A DNA stretch of 64,000 nucleotides from JASLMY01 sp965226475 (lineage in GTDB: Bacteria; Pseudomonadota; Alphaproteobacteria; GCA-2731375): positions 620,001 to 684,000 of the forward strand of contig CBDDDJ010000005.1 in the NCBI GenBank assembly GCA_965226475.1, written 5' to 3'. The notes below the pieces were generated by a model that saw only the letters and a program-made list of their open reading frames with translations, was not told the DNA's origin and made no database searches. The position numbers were made by a program, and so were the translations under genes. This document shows, one piece after another, positions 28,767 through 39,140 of the stretch (position 1 is the first letter of the stretch; each line of letters begins with the position of its first letter).

Positions 28767-29726
28767 ATGAATGAAGACGAGATTTTGGCGATTCTGGAGC
28801 GGCACGGTTATATCGAGTTAGCATCTCCGGAAGAAATCGAGGTTGCCCTAAAAGAGCTGAGGACGATACCGGCGGGCTATCCTGATGCCGATATGCGGAT
28901 ACGCCATTACGAGCGCATGTTGGTCGATAGGAAGCGAGGAAAATTGCCCGCGTTATCTACATTTTCGGGTGCCTACGGTTTTGTTTTGAGCGAGATCCGA
29001 ACCTTTCTTAAGCTGGCCGTCCCGGCGATTATCATACTTGCAGTCTTTGAGGCAATACTGGCTTCAATGGCTGTTGTGGATTTCGCCGGTGTACCTGGCG
29101 CGGAAGAAGGCTCCATTTTGACTTATTCCGAGGCCAATTTAAACATCGGTGTGTTGGCGGTCACGGCAGTCTATATTTTAACCACACTCGCCCTGTGGGT
29201 GACATTCTGTGTCGCGTGGCACCGTCATTATCTGGTGCCAGAAGAGATTCCGACCACACGATCTGTATTTCGCCGGACCCGGCGCCAAACGCGCTTCGTC
29301 CTAATACTTTGCGGCATTAGCGCGATTTTTCTCTTAGTTAGTCTCGTTGGCCTCTTCGGTGCATTCATCATAAATTTCTTTATTCTTGCTTCACTTTTAA
29401 ATATCTGTGCTGCATTCGTTTGGGCACGCTTCGCTCTGTTGTTGCCTGCCACTGCCGTCGATCGCCGTATGTCATTCGTCGAATGTTGGGATTTTACTCA
29501 AGGCAATGGCTGGCGGTTGGTTTTGCTGATTTTTCTGACTGAGTTACCCGTTGGATCACTGATTTCAGTGAGCGAAAATCTTTTTGGCCCAGTCGAAATG
29601 TGGCCACAAATTCTCGCCGTCATGTTAGTCAATCAGATATTAGTATTCGTTGCGTTCGCAGTAGGCGTATCTGCCCTATCAATTACCTATAGAAGCATTT
29701 TACCTCAATCGACCATTGCTTCTTAA
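28767..29726 (+). CDS. Multi-pass membrane protein of unknown function, low GC
   Basis: A 319-residue protein. The first 75 residues are soluble and charged (EEIEVALKELRTIPAGYPDA), followed by about six hydrophobic helices (for example LAVPAIIILAVFEAILASMA and INFFILASLLNICAAF), each separated by short basic loops (FRRTRRQTRF). The ATG at 28767 is chosen over an upstream TTG. The gene is visibly richer in A and T than everything around it and uses codons such as TTA and ATA that its neighbours avoid, a sign of horizontal gain. No family is recognised, though the layout recalls YciC/DUF-type inner-membrane proteins. Confidence 0.8.
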   Translation: MNEDEILAILERHGYIELASPEEIEVALKELRTIPAGYPDADMRIRHYERMLVDRKRGKLPALSTFSGAYGFVLSEIRTFLKLAVPAIIILAVFEAILASMAVVDFAGVPGAEEGSILTYSEANLNIGVLAVTAVYILTTLALWVTFCVAWHRHYLVPEEIPTTRSVFRRTRRQTRFVLILCGISAIFLLVSLVGLFGAFIINFFILASLLNICAAFVWARFALLLPATAVDRRMSFVECWDFTQGNGWRLVLLIFLTELPVGSLISVSENLFGPVEMWPQILAVMLVNQILVFVAFAVGVSALSITYRSILPQSTIAS

Positions 29727-30039
29727 AGGGTGAGACCAAGCATGGCAACACGTGGACTTCAAAATTGTAATAGCGATAGCTGAACGGAAGTTCTGGTTAG
29801 GAGCGGTCGTGAAGGCCATGTCCGCTCGACGGGGACTCTGGACCTGACGGACGACGAGGGGACATCTTCGCGAATTCCAGGTCGACGATGTTTCGGGTGG
29901 CGGGAGACGATCGAATCGCGGCGTGGTGGGCGCGCCGGCCGGCGCCCCGCGCGGCGCCCCGATCCCTTTCACCCCCGAAGCGGCTTTGTGTTATGAGGGG
30001 CCGGAAAGCGTACATCTTCCGCGAGGGAAAGCCAGGGCC
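29727..30039. other. Intergenic region upstream of ilvD
   Basis: 313 bases without a recognisable gene. The left half is AT-richer, like the membrane-protein gene before it; composition returns to GC-rich near 29800. Around 29930-29962 a G/C-rich near-palindrome (GGCGCGCCGGCCGGCGCC) could form a hairpin in the leader of ilvD. I see no clear promoter boxes and no T-box or leader peptide with runs of branched-chain codons. Confidence 0.45.
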
Positions 30040-31764
30040 ATGGACACCAAGACCTTCGACAAATCCAAGCTGCCCAGCCGTCACGTCACCGAGGGCTTCG
30101 AGCGGGCGCCGGCGCGCTCCTACTATTACGCCATGGACATGACCGAGAAGGAGATCCACCAGCCCCTCGTCGGCGTGGTCTCCACCTGGAACGAGGCCGC
30201 GCCCTGCAACATCGCGCTCGGCCGCCAGGCGCAGTCGGCGAAGCAAGGTGTCAGGAACGCCCACGGCAGCCCGCGCGAGTTCACCACCATCACCGTCACC
30301 GACGGCATCGCCATGGGGCACCAGGGCATGAAGTCGTCCCTCGTCAGCCGCGAGGTCATCGCGGATTCGACCGAACTCACCATGCGCGGCCACTGCTACG
30401 ACGCGATGATCGGCATCGCGGGCTGCGACAAGTCGCTGCCCGGCATCATGATGGCGATGGCGCGCCTCAACGTGCCGGCGATCTTCCTCTATGGCGGCTC
30501 CATCCTGCCCGGCAGGTTCCGCGGCAAGGACGTCACCGTGGTCGACGTCTTCGAGGGCGTCGGCCAGGTCGCCGCCGGCAACTGGACCGAGGAAGACCTG
30601 CACGAACTGGAGACCGTTGCCTGCCCGTCGGCGGGCTCGTGCGGCGGCCAGTTCACCGCCAACACCATGGCGACCGTGTCGGAGGCGATGGGAATCGCGC
30701 TGCCGGGCTCCGGCGGACCGCCCGCCTCCTATGAAAGCCGCGATTCCTTCGCCGTCGCCTCGGGCGAACAGGTGATGCAGCTGCTGGCTCAGGGGATCCG
30801 CCCGCGCGACATCATCACGCGGGAATCGCTCACCAATGCCGCCGTCGTCGTCGCCGCGTCCGGCGGTTCGACCAACGCCGGCCTGCACTTGCCGGCGATC
30901 GCGCACGAGGCCGGCATCGACTTCGACATGGAGGAGGTCTGCCGCATCTTCAAGGAGACGCCCTACATCGCCGACCTGAAGCCGGGCGGCAAGTATGTCG
31001 CCAAGGACCTCTACGACATCGGCGGTATCCCGGTGCTGATGAAGGCGCTGCTGGATAGCGGCCACCTGAACGGCGACTGCCTGACGGTCACCGGCAGGAC
31101 CATCGCCGAAAACCTGACCGACGTGGTGTTCCCGGAAGACCAGGACGTGGTCTATCCGGTCAGCCGCGCGATCACCGCCACCGGCGGCGTCGTCGGCCTC
31201 AAGGGCAATCTGGCGCCGGATGGCGCCATCGTGAAGGTGGCCGGCATGGAGCGGCTGAGTTTCACCGGCGCGGCGCTCTGCTTCGACAGCGAGGAAGCGG
31301 CCTTCGAGGCCGTCCGCGCGCGCAAGTACGAGGAAGGCGACATCATCATCATCCGCTACGAAGGGCCCAAGGGCGGCCCTGGCATGCGCGAGATGCTGGC
31401 GACCACGGCGGCGATCTACGGCCAGGGCATGGGCGAAAAAGTGGCGCTGATCACCGACGGCCGCTTCTCGGGCGGCACGCGCGGCTTCTGCATCGGCCAT
31501 GTCGGGCCGGAGGCGGCCGAAGGCGGCCCGATCGGCTTGCTGAAGGACGGCGACACCATCCGCATCGACGCCGGGGCCGGCACCATCGACGTCAAGATCT
31601 CGGACCAGGAGATGGCGTCGCGCCGCGCCGCCTGGACGCCGCGCGAGACCGACTACCAGTCAGGCGCGATCTGGAAATACGCCCAGACCGTCGGCCCCGC
31701 CAGCAGGGGCGCGGTGACGCATCCAGGAGGTGCCGCCGAGACGCATTGCTACGCGGATATTTGA
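30040..31764 (+). CDS. ilvD: Dihydroxy-acid dehydratase (IlvD/Edd family)
   Basis: A 574-residue iron-sulfur dehydratase. The conserved cysteines are in AAPCNIAL, GIAGCDKSLPG and CPSAGSCGGQFTANTM, the three that hold the cluster in this family. IlvD converts 2,3-dihydroxy-isovalerate to 2-ketoisovalerate in branched-chain amino-acid synthesis; related sugar-acid dehydratases share the fold. The order of motifs and the ending GAIWKYAQTVGPASRGAVTH are those of IlvD. The ATG at 30040 has a GAGGGAAAG ribosome binding site. The frame is intact. Confidence 0.92.
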   Translation: MDTKTFDKSKLPSRHVTEGFERAPARSYYYAMDMTEKEIHQPLVGVVSTWNEAAPCNIALGRQAQSAKQGVRNAHGSPREFTTITVTDGIAMGHQGMKSSLVSREVIADSTELTMRGHCYDAMIGIAGCDKSLPGIMMAMARLNVPAIFLYGGSILPGRFRGKDVTVVDVFEGVGQVAAGNWTEEDLHELETVACPSAGSCGGQFTANTMATVSEAMGIALPGSGGPPASYESRDSFAVASGEQVMQLLAQGIRPRDIITRESLTNAAVVVAASGGSTNAGLHLPAIAHEAGIDFDMEEVCRIFKETPYIADLKPGGKYVAKDLYDIGGIPVLMKALLDSGHLNGDCLTVTGRTIAENLTDVVFPEDQDVVYPVSRAITATGGVVGLKGNLAPDGAIVKVAGMERLSFTGAALCFDSEEAAFEAVRARKYEEGDIIIIRYEGPKGGPGMREMLATTAAIYGQGMGEKVALITDGRFSGGTRGFCIGHVGPEAAEGGPIGLLKDGDTIRIDAGAGTIDVKISDQEMASRRAAWTPRETDYQSGAIWKYAQTVGPASRGAVTHPGGAAETHCYADI

Positions 31765-31825
31765 AGCGGGAAACGCGACGGTCTTGATCTCAAATTTGCC
31801 GGCGGCGAGAGAAGGTGACAGGGCC

Positions 31826-33248
31826 GTGAGTGACGAGATCAGGCGCTGGGACCTGACCCGGCTGGCCGAGGCGATCGGTGGGCGCGAGGGCTCGTCCGAA
31901 GAGGCGACGCGGGTCGCCGTCCGGCGGGTCGAGCGGCTGCAACCTCGCCTCAACTGTTTCATTTCCTTCGAGCCGGAGACGGCGTTGGCGCGCGCGGGAG
32001 ATCGATCGCCGGATTGCAAGCGGCTAGACGGCCGGACCGCTCGCCGGCGTGCCGCTGGCGCACAAGGACATGTTCTATCGCGCCGGCAACGTCTCGACCT
32101 GCGGCAGCGAGTTCCGGCGCGGGTTTCGCCCGACCTATACCTCGAGCGTGCTGCAACGCCTGGAGGCGGCGGGCGCCGTCACGCTCGGCACGCTCAACAT
32201 GTCGGAGTTCGCAAACAGCCCCACTGGCCACAACGTCCATTTCGGCGATTGCCGCAATCCCTGGAAGCCCGATCGCATCACGGGCGGCTCTTCCTCGGGC
32301 TCGGGCTCGGCGGTGGCGGCGCGCCTCGTCTGGGGTGCGCTGGGCTCCGACACGGGCGGTTCGGTCCGGATACCCGCGGCACTCTGCGGTCTCGCCGGGC
32401 TGAAGCCGACGCCGGGGCGGATCAGCCGCCATGGCGGCATGCCGCTCTCCTTTTCGAGCGACTGTTTCGGCCCCTTGACCCGCACGGTCGCCGATTGCGC
32501 GCTGATGACCGGCATCATCGCCGGCGCCGACCCCGCCGACCCCACCACCAGCGACCGGCCGGTACCGGACTACGTGGCGGCCCGCGGGCGCGAGGTGGCG
32601 GGCCTCAGGATTGGCGTGCCGCGCGACCATGGCGGCTTGGAGGTCGACGATGCCGTGGCCGGGGCGATGGCGGCCAGCCTGGCGGTCTACCGCGACCTGG
32701 GCGCGGAGCTGGTCGAGGTCGAGATCCCCGACCAGCCGGAATTGAGCCATCTGGCCAATCTGGTCTCCCGCGCCGAGGCGGCGGTGCGCCACCGTGCCTG
32801 GCTGCGCGAGCGGCCGGACGACTATTCGGACCTCGTGGCCCGGCGCATGCGGCTCGGCCTGCATGTCCCGGCGACCCACTATATCGAGGCGCTGAACGCC
32901 CGCGGGCGCTATCTGGCCGAGTTCGTCACGGGCGTGCTGGATAAGTGCGACGCCCTGCATCTGCCGACGGTGGGGGTGCCGGCGCCGACGATCCAGGAGA
33001 GCGACGTTGGCGCCGGCCAGGCGCTGCCCGCGCTGTTGTTGAAGCTGACCGGTTTTACCCGGCCGATGAACTTCCTGGGCCTGCCGGCGCTGAGCGTGCC
33101 GGCGGGCTTCGCGGCGGGCCTTGCGGTCGCCTTCCAGCTGGTGGGGCGGCCCTTCGCCGAGGCGATGCTGTTCGCCCTCGGCGCCGCGTATCAGGACGCG
33201 ACGGACTGGCATGCCCGGGTGCCGCCGCTGGCCGACGACGGCGAGTGA
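31826..33248 (+). pseudogene. Amidase-signature protein, frameshifted and with an in-frame TAG
   Basis: The GTG at 31826 begins SDEIRRWDLTRLAEAIGG, and the frame is good to about 31993 (FISFEPETALARA). The expected continuation REIDRRIASG is in another frame, then a TAG follows near 32023, then TAGPLAGVPLAHKDMFYR and the whole rest of the enzyme to 33248. The triad remains: Lys in LAHKDM, serines in GGSSSGSGS and SDTGGSVRIP. Two independent lesions, an indel in a CG-repeat and a nonsense codon, make this a likely true pseudogene. An internal ATG at 32049 could start a 399-residue product that keeps the catalytic residues. It follows ilvD by 61 bases. Confidence 0.85.
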
Positions 33249-33267
33249 TCCGGATCCACGCCCACCA

Positions 33268-34794
33268 ATGACGATCGCCGAAGGCCGAGGCGCCGAGATC
33301 GGAGCGATCCGCAAATGGCTGATCCTGTTCACGGTGACGCTGGCGACGACGCTCTATTCGACGACGGTGCTGGTGGTCTCGGTGATCTTGCCGCAGATGC
33401 AGGGCTCGATGTCCGCGACCCAGGACCAGATCGCCTGGGTCGTCACCTTCAACATCCTGGCGACCGCCGTGGTGACGCCGATGACCGGCTGGCTGGAGGC
33501 CAAGTTCGGCCGCCGCCGGGTGATGATCGTCGGGCTGGCCCTTTTCACGCTCTCGACCATGGCCTGCGGCCTGGCCCAGGGGTTGTTGCCGCTCGTGCTC
33601 TACCGCATCGCCCAGGGGGCGACGGGGGCGCCGCTGATCCCGCTCGGCCAGGCGATCGTGCTCGACACCTTCCCCCGCCACCAGCATCGCCTCGCCACCT
33701 CGGTTTTCGGCATGGGCGTGGTGATCGGCCCGATCATCGGCCCGACCTTGGGCGGCTACCTGGCGGAGCTCTACAACTGGCGCTGGGCCTTCTTCATGCT
33801 GGCGCCGATCGGCGCGCTCGCCGTCGTGATGCTGGTTCTGATGATCCCCGAACGCCCGAAGCGCCCGGGTACCCGGCTCGACTGGACCGGCTTCCTCTCG
33901 CTCTCGATGGGTCTCGTCTGCCTTCAGCTGATGCTCGACCGGGGCGAGCGGCACGACTGGTTCAACTCGGCCGAGATCCTGATCGAGGCCTGTCTCGCGG
34001 TGATCTTCTTCCACGTCTTCGTGGTCCACAGCCTGACCGCGAAGCAGCCCTTCCTTAATCCGCGCCTGCTGCTCAACTGGAACTACACGCTGGGCCTGAT
34101 CCTGGTGCTGGTCTACGGCATGCTGAACTTCACGCCGATCATCCTGTTGCCGCCGATGCTGCAGAAGCTGATGGGCTACCCGGATTCGATCATCGGAATT
34201 CTGCTGGCGGCGCGCGGCGCCGGCGCCACGATCGGTTTCTTCCTGGCCATGTGGGTCGGCAAGCTGGACCCGCGCATCGGCATGGGCATCGGCTTCATCG
34301 GCCAGGCGATCTCCGGCCTCTACATGGCCAGCTTCGACGTCAACGTCACCGTCGTCGACGTCGCCATCAACAGCTTCATCCAGGGGATCTGCGTCGGCCT
34401 CATCTGGGTGCCGCTGACCGTGGCGACCTTCGCCCGGGTCCGTTCGGAAGACCTGGCGGAATGTTCCGCCGTCTATCACCTGTTGAGGAATCTCGGCAGC
34501 TCGATCTTCATCTCCTTGAGCGTGACGACGGTGATCCGCACCTCGAACATCAACTATGCGGAACTCTCGGAGCGGATCTCCCCCTTCAACGAGGTGCTGT
34601 CCTATCCCGGCCTGCTCGGCGCCTGGAACGTGGACTCGGTACGCGGCCTCGCGGCGGTCAGCGGCGAGATCCAGCGCCAGGCACTGATGATCGGCTACAT
34701 CAACGCCTTCGGGCTCTATACGCTGACCTCGCTGGGCGTGCTGGCGCTGATCATGTTGATGCGCGGCCGGCCGCCGACAGCCGCACCCGGCTGA
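33268..34794 (+). CDS. DHA2-family multidrug efflux MFS transporter (EmrB/QacA type)
   Basis: A 508-residue inner-membrane exporter with about 14 hydrophobic helices. The first pair of helices frames VVSVILPQMQGSMSATQDQI, and motif A-like GWLEAKFGRRRVM and motif C-like GVVIGPIIGPTLGGYLAE are present, marking a drug/proton antiporter. The protein would pump hydrophobic compounds out with the proton gradient. No EmrA-type membrane fusion gene is adjacent; tolC lies elsewhere in the window. It starts 20 bases after the broken amidase. The frame is intact. Confidence 0.92.
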   Translation: MTIAEGRGAEIGAIRKWLILFTVTLATTLYSTTVLVVSVILPQMQGSMSATQDQIAWVVTFNILATAVVTPMTGWLEAKFGRRRVMIVGLALFTLSTMACGLAQGLLPLVLYRIAQGATGAPLIPLGQAIVLDTFPRHQHRLATSVFGMGVVIGPIIGPTLGGYLAELYNWRWAFFMLAPIGALAVVMLVLMIPERPKRPGTRLDWTGFLSLSMGLVCLQLMLDRGERHDWFNSAEILIEACLAVIFFHVFVVHSLTAKQPFLNPRLLLNWNYTLGLILVLVYGMLNFTPIILLPPMLQKLMGYPDSIIGILLAARGAGATIGFFLAMWVGKLDPRIGMGIGFIGQAISGLYMASFDVNVTVVDVAINSFIQGICVGLIWVPLTVATFARVRSEDLAECSAVYHLLRNLGSSIFISLSVTTVIRTSNINYAELSERISPFNEVLSYPGLLGAWNVDSVRGLAAVSGEIQRQALMIGYINAFGLYTLTSLGVLALIMLMRGRPPTAAPG

Positions 34795-34811
34795 TTTTGC
34801 CTACCGGAGCC

Positions 34812-34890
34812 GGCGATTATTGCCGGCCGGGAGGTCTCGAGGGCAATTATTGCCGCCCTGGCACCCCGCGGGGCGCGAATTACCGCGCCT
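34812..34890. repeat. Three evenly spaced short palindromes upstream of the duplicated gene
   Basis: Two near-identical 13-bp palindromes lie exactly 30 bp apart: GGCGATTATTGCC (34812-34824) and GGCAATTATTGCC (34842-34854, perfect). A third, G/C-armed one (GGCGCGAATTACCGCGCC, about 34872-34889) follows at about 32 bp. They share an AT-centred core and sit 60-137 bases before the next start codon. Operator sites or a small repeat array are possible. Confidence 0.6.
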
Positions 34891-34948
34891 TCGTCTGGCA
34901 CGGTTCATGCGTGGTTCCTCGCCGAATCAAGGGAACGGGAGCATTTCA

Positions 34949-35978
34949 ATGAAGATCGAGGGAGTGGCGGGTCACGCCCAGAATGCACATGCGCTCGGGC
35001 GCCAGCAGGCACCGGAGCGGCCCCAGCCGGGCAAGACCACGGGTGGAAACACCGATACCGAGCCGAGCGTCATCGTCGACATCACGGATGCCGCCGATCA
35101 GCCGCTGGCCACGCGCGGCCGCGGCGCGAAGCCACCGGGCCACCAGGCCCGGGCGATGATGGAAAGCTACCGCGCCATGGGCGCCGAGACGGGCGACATG
35201 CGTTTCGGCCAGATCGTCTCCCGCATCGCGCGCGGCCTGGACGCGAGCGAACTGTTCGTCGTGCCCGAGCCCGAGCCCGAAGCCGAGGAAGTCACCACCG
35301 GCATGACAATTCCCCTGGCCGGAGGCGAGAGCGAGGGCGACGGCGCGGAGACGGGCGCGGAGGCCGGCCCGACCCTATCCAACGCCACTTGCGCTCGGGC
35401 GCCAGCAGGCACCGGAGCGGCCCCAGCCGGGCAAGACCACGGGTGGAAACACCGATACCGAGCCGAGCGTCATCGTCGACATCACGGATGCCGCCGATCA
35501 GCCGCTGGCCACGCGCGGCCGCGGCGCGAAGCCACCGGGCCACCAGGCCCGGGCGATGATGGAAAGCTACCGCGCCATGGGCGCCGAGACGGGCGACATG
35601 CGTTTCGGCCAGATCGTCTCCCGCATCGCGCGCGGCCTGGACGCGAGCGAACTGTTCGTCGTGCCCGAGCCCGAGCCCGAAGCCGAGGAAGTCACCACCG
35701 GCATGACAATTCCCCTGGCCGGAGGCGAGAGCGAGGGCGACGGCGCGGAGACGGGCGCGGAGGCCGGCCCGACCCTATCCAACGCCACGGTCGAGGCGAC
35801 CCCGCCGGAAACCACGACGACCGCGACGGTCGAGGTGGCCCCGCTGGAAACCACGACGACTTCGACGGTCGATCCCAACCTCGTCGCCGCCCTGCTGCTG
35901 GATGAGGAGACGGAGGAGAGCGATACATCGAGCCTCGTCGTCAAGCCACTGGCGGTGACCGAAGACGAGACCACGTAA
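34949..35978 (+). pseudogene. Unknown Pro/Glu/Thr-rich protein gene broken by a 400-bp tandem duplication
   Basis: The ATG at 34949 (ribosome binding site GGGAACGGGAG) starts MKIEGVAGHAQNAHALG. Without the repeat the product would be about 210 residues: a charged N-terminus, PSVIVDITDAADQPLATRG, a helical block (ARAMMESYRAMGAETGDMRF then GQIVSRIARGLDAS), a short EPEPEAEE run, and a Thr-rich tail with two TVE repeats. No family is recognised. The duplication has a period of 400 bases, not a multiple of three, so the first copy runs out of frame into a long arginine-rich tail ending at 35905. The original ending is found only behind the second copy, which ends at 35978. Confidence 0.7.
34990..35788. 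repeat. Perfect 400-bp-period tandem duplication
   Basis: Positions 34990-35388 and 35390-35788 are identical by base-by-base reading, with a one-base joint between them. The unit is internal to the unknown gene above. Perfect identity means the event is very recent or an assembly artefact. Confidence 0.93.
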
Positions 35979-36081
35979 TCCCGCTTCCCCCAATCGGCCG
36001 GCCGACCCCTTGTCAGGGCCGGCCGGCTTGGCGCATGTTTCGGTCGACTGACCCGTAACACCGCCCTGGGGAGCGAGTGGC

Positions 36082-37818
<1,737 letters not shown>

Positions 37819-37859
37819 CGCGGCGTCGTTCAGCCGAGGCTACGCCCTCCCGGAATCGA

Positions 37860-38089
37860 CGAAAATCATTCCAGCAATCCCCCCCCGCCGCCAAAAAATA
37901 ATCGATCCGCGAGGCAATGTTGACGGCGAAGCGGAAGCACACCTCGATCTCAGGCGCGACGTCGCGTCCGCGCATCGCCATCTCCTTTGCCACCACCACC
38001 ATACGGCGGACCGCATCCATGGCACCGGGGAACGCCAGCAGCAGGCGGTCGCCGGCGGTTTTGGCGATACGCCCGCCATGCCTGGGCAC
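37860..38089 (-). pseudogene. Class III adenylate/guanylate cyclase domain fragment
   Basis: The minus-strand frame reads GGRIAKTAGDRLLLAFPGAM then DAVRRMVVVAKEMAMRGRDV and VCFRFAVNI. This is the centre of a class III cyclase catalytic domain, which normally reads GRIVKTxGDGLLxEFxSVVDAV. The Gly after Asp has become Arg, and both ends are missing, so it cannot be active. It lies in the 430-base gap between the monooxygenase and the GlcG-like gene and has no neighbour of related function. Confidence 0.7.
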
Positions 38090-38181
38090 GAGTATTCAAG
38101 GCGTGGGGCCGCGCGCGAACGCGAGGTTCGAAGGCCTTCGATCGGAAATCTCTTCGCTGCGTATCCGCCCTTGCATCATCC

Positions 38182-38212
38182 AAAAAAAAGAGCCCCCGAC
38201 GAGCGGGGGCTC
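38182..38212 (-). terminator. Rho-independent terminator of the GlcG-like gene
   Basis: On the minus strand a 9-bp perfect stem (GAGCCCCCG with CGGGGGCTC) with a 5-base loop is followed by a run of eight T. It lies about 40 bases after the stop codon at 38251, as expected for the minus-strand gene upstream. Confidence 0.9.
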
Positions 38213-38250
38213 TCCGTCGGCCGTTGGATGCGGCCGATGCTCGCCGGTCC

Positions 38251-39056
38251 TCAGTTGACGGCCGGCAGTGCTGTCTCGTCGCCCGTGTTGATGCAGGTCG
38301 AATGCCCGAAGCCACCGGCGCTGATGCCGGTCCCGCCATCGGGATTGGCCACGATATCATAGATGATGTTGTCCGGGCGAAGCGGGTCGCCACTGATCCC
38401 GCCCGCACCCGCGGCCGCCAAATTGTCGAGGCCGAGGTTGGCGCGGACTCGCCAGGCGATCATGTGATCGGCGCAGGAGGTATCGCCGCTGAGGCCGACG
38501 GCGCCGATGACGGCCCTGTCGTCATAAAGGGCGAGACCGCCGCCGAAAACGTTTACACCCCCGACCTTTTCGCCGACCAGCGGATCGTTGGCCTGCCCGT
38601 AGTTGGCTGTAGCGCACCCGGCCGACGGCCCCTTGTACGCCGCTTCGACGTCCACCGGATTGGAAAATTGCAGGCCGAACAAACTGCCACCGGGCTGCAC
38701 GGCCGAGAACAAGTTGGCGGTGGAGAGCGACAGCCCATTCAAGCTGAAGGCATTCGCGGTGTTCGCCTTCTGGGCCGAAATCGCCCGGCTACCGGGCCAC
38801 TGCGACCCGCGGTCCGCGCCCGAAAAGGCAACGGCGCAGACGATCCCGTCACGATTGACCAGCGTCGCCCACATGTCGAAGTCGAGACCGCTGGTTTCCG
38901 TCGCCATGGCGCTACCGGGCCAGCCGCGTCGAGAGCAACCTTCAAGGCGGCATGATCGGGCAGGTCCTGGCAACTCGACAGCGCGTTTGCGCCCGAAACG
39001 AAGAGACCGGTGGCGACACCGAACGCCAATCCCGCGGAAATGAATGATTTGACCAT
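38251..39056 (-). pseudogene. Secreted GlcG/HbpS-family heme-binding-like protein, frameshifted
   Basis: The ATG at 39056 starts a clear signal peptide (MVKSFISAGLAFGVATGLFV, cut after ANA) and the first mature residues (CQDLPDHAALKVALDAA). At about 38925 the frame is lost, and the rest (SGLDFDMWATLVNRDGIVCA, then DRGSQWPGSRAIS and FGGGLALYDDRAVIGAVGLS) is in another frame, ending at 38251. The pattern ALKxALDxA...WATxVxRDGxVCAVxF...PxSRxIAxxKA is that of GlcG/HbpS, small proteins that bind heme in the periplasm or outside the cell. A good terminator follows. The IS66 element is inserted 77 bases upstream of the start. Confidence 0.85.
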
Positions 39057-39140
39057 TACGTCCCCCTTGTCCGCCCATCCCCTGACGACATGCCGAGGAC
39101 TCACATAAAGCGGATAGGAGTGAAAGTTTCTAGTTGCTAG

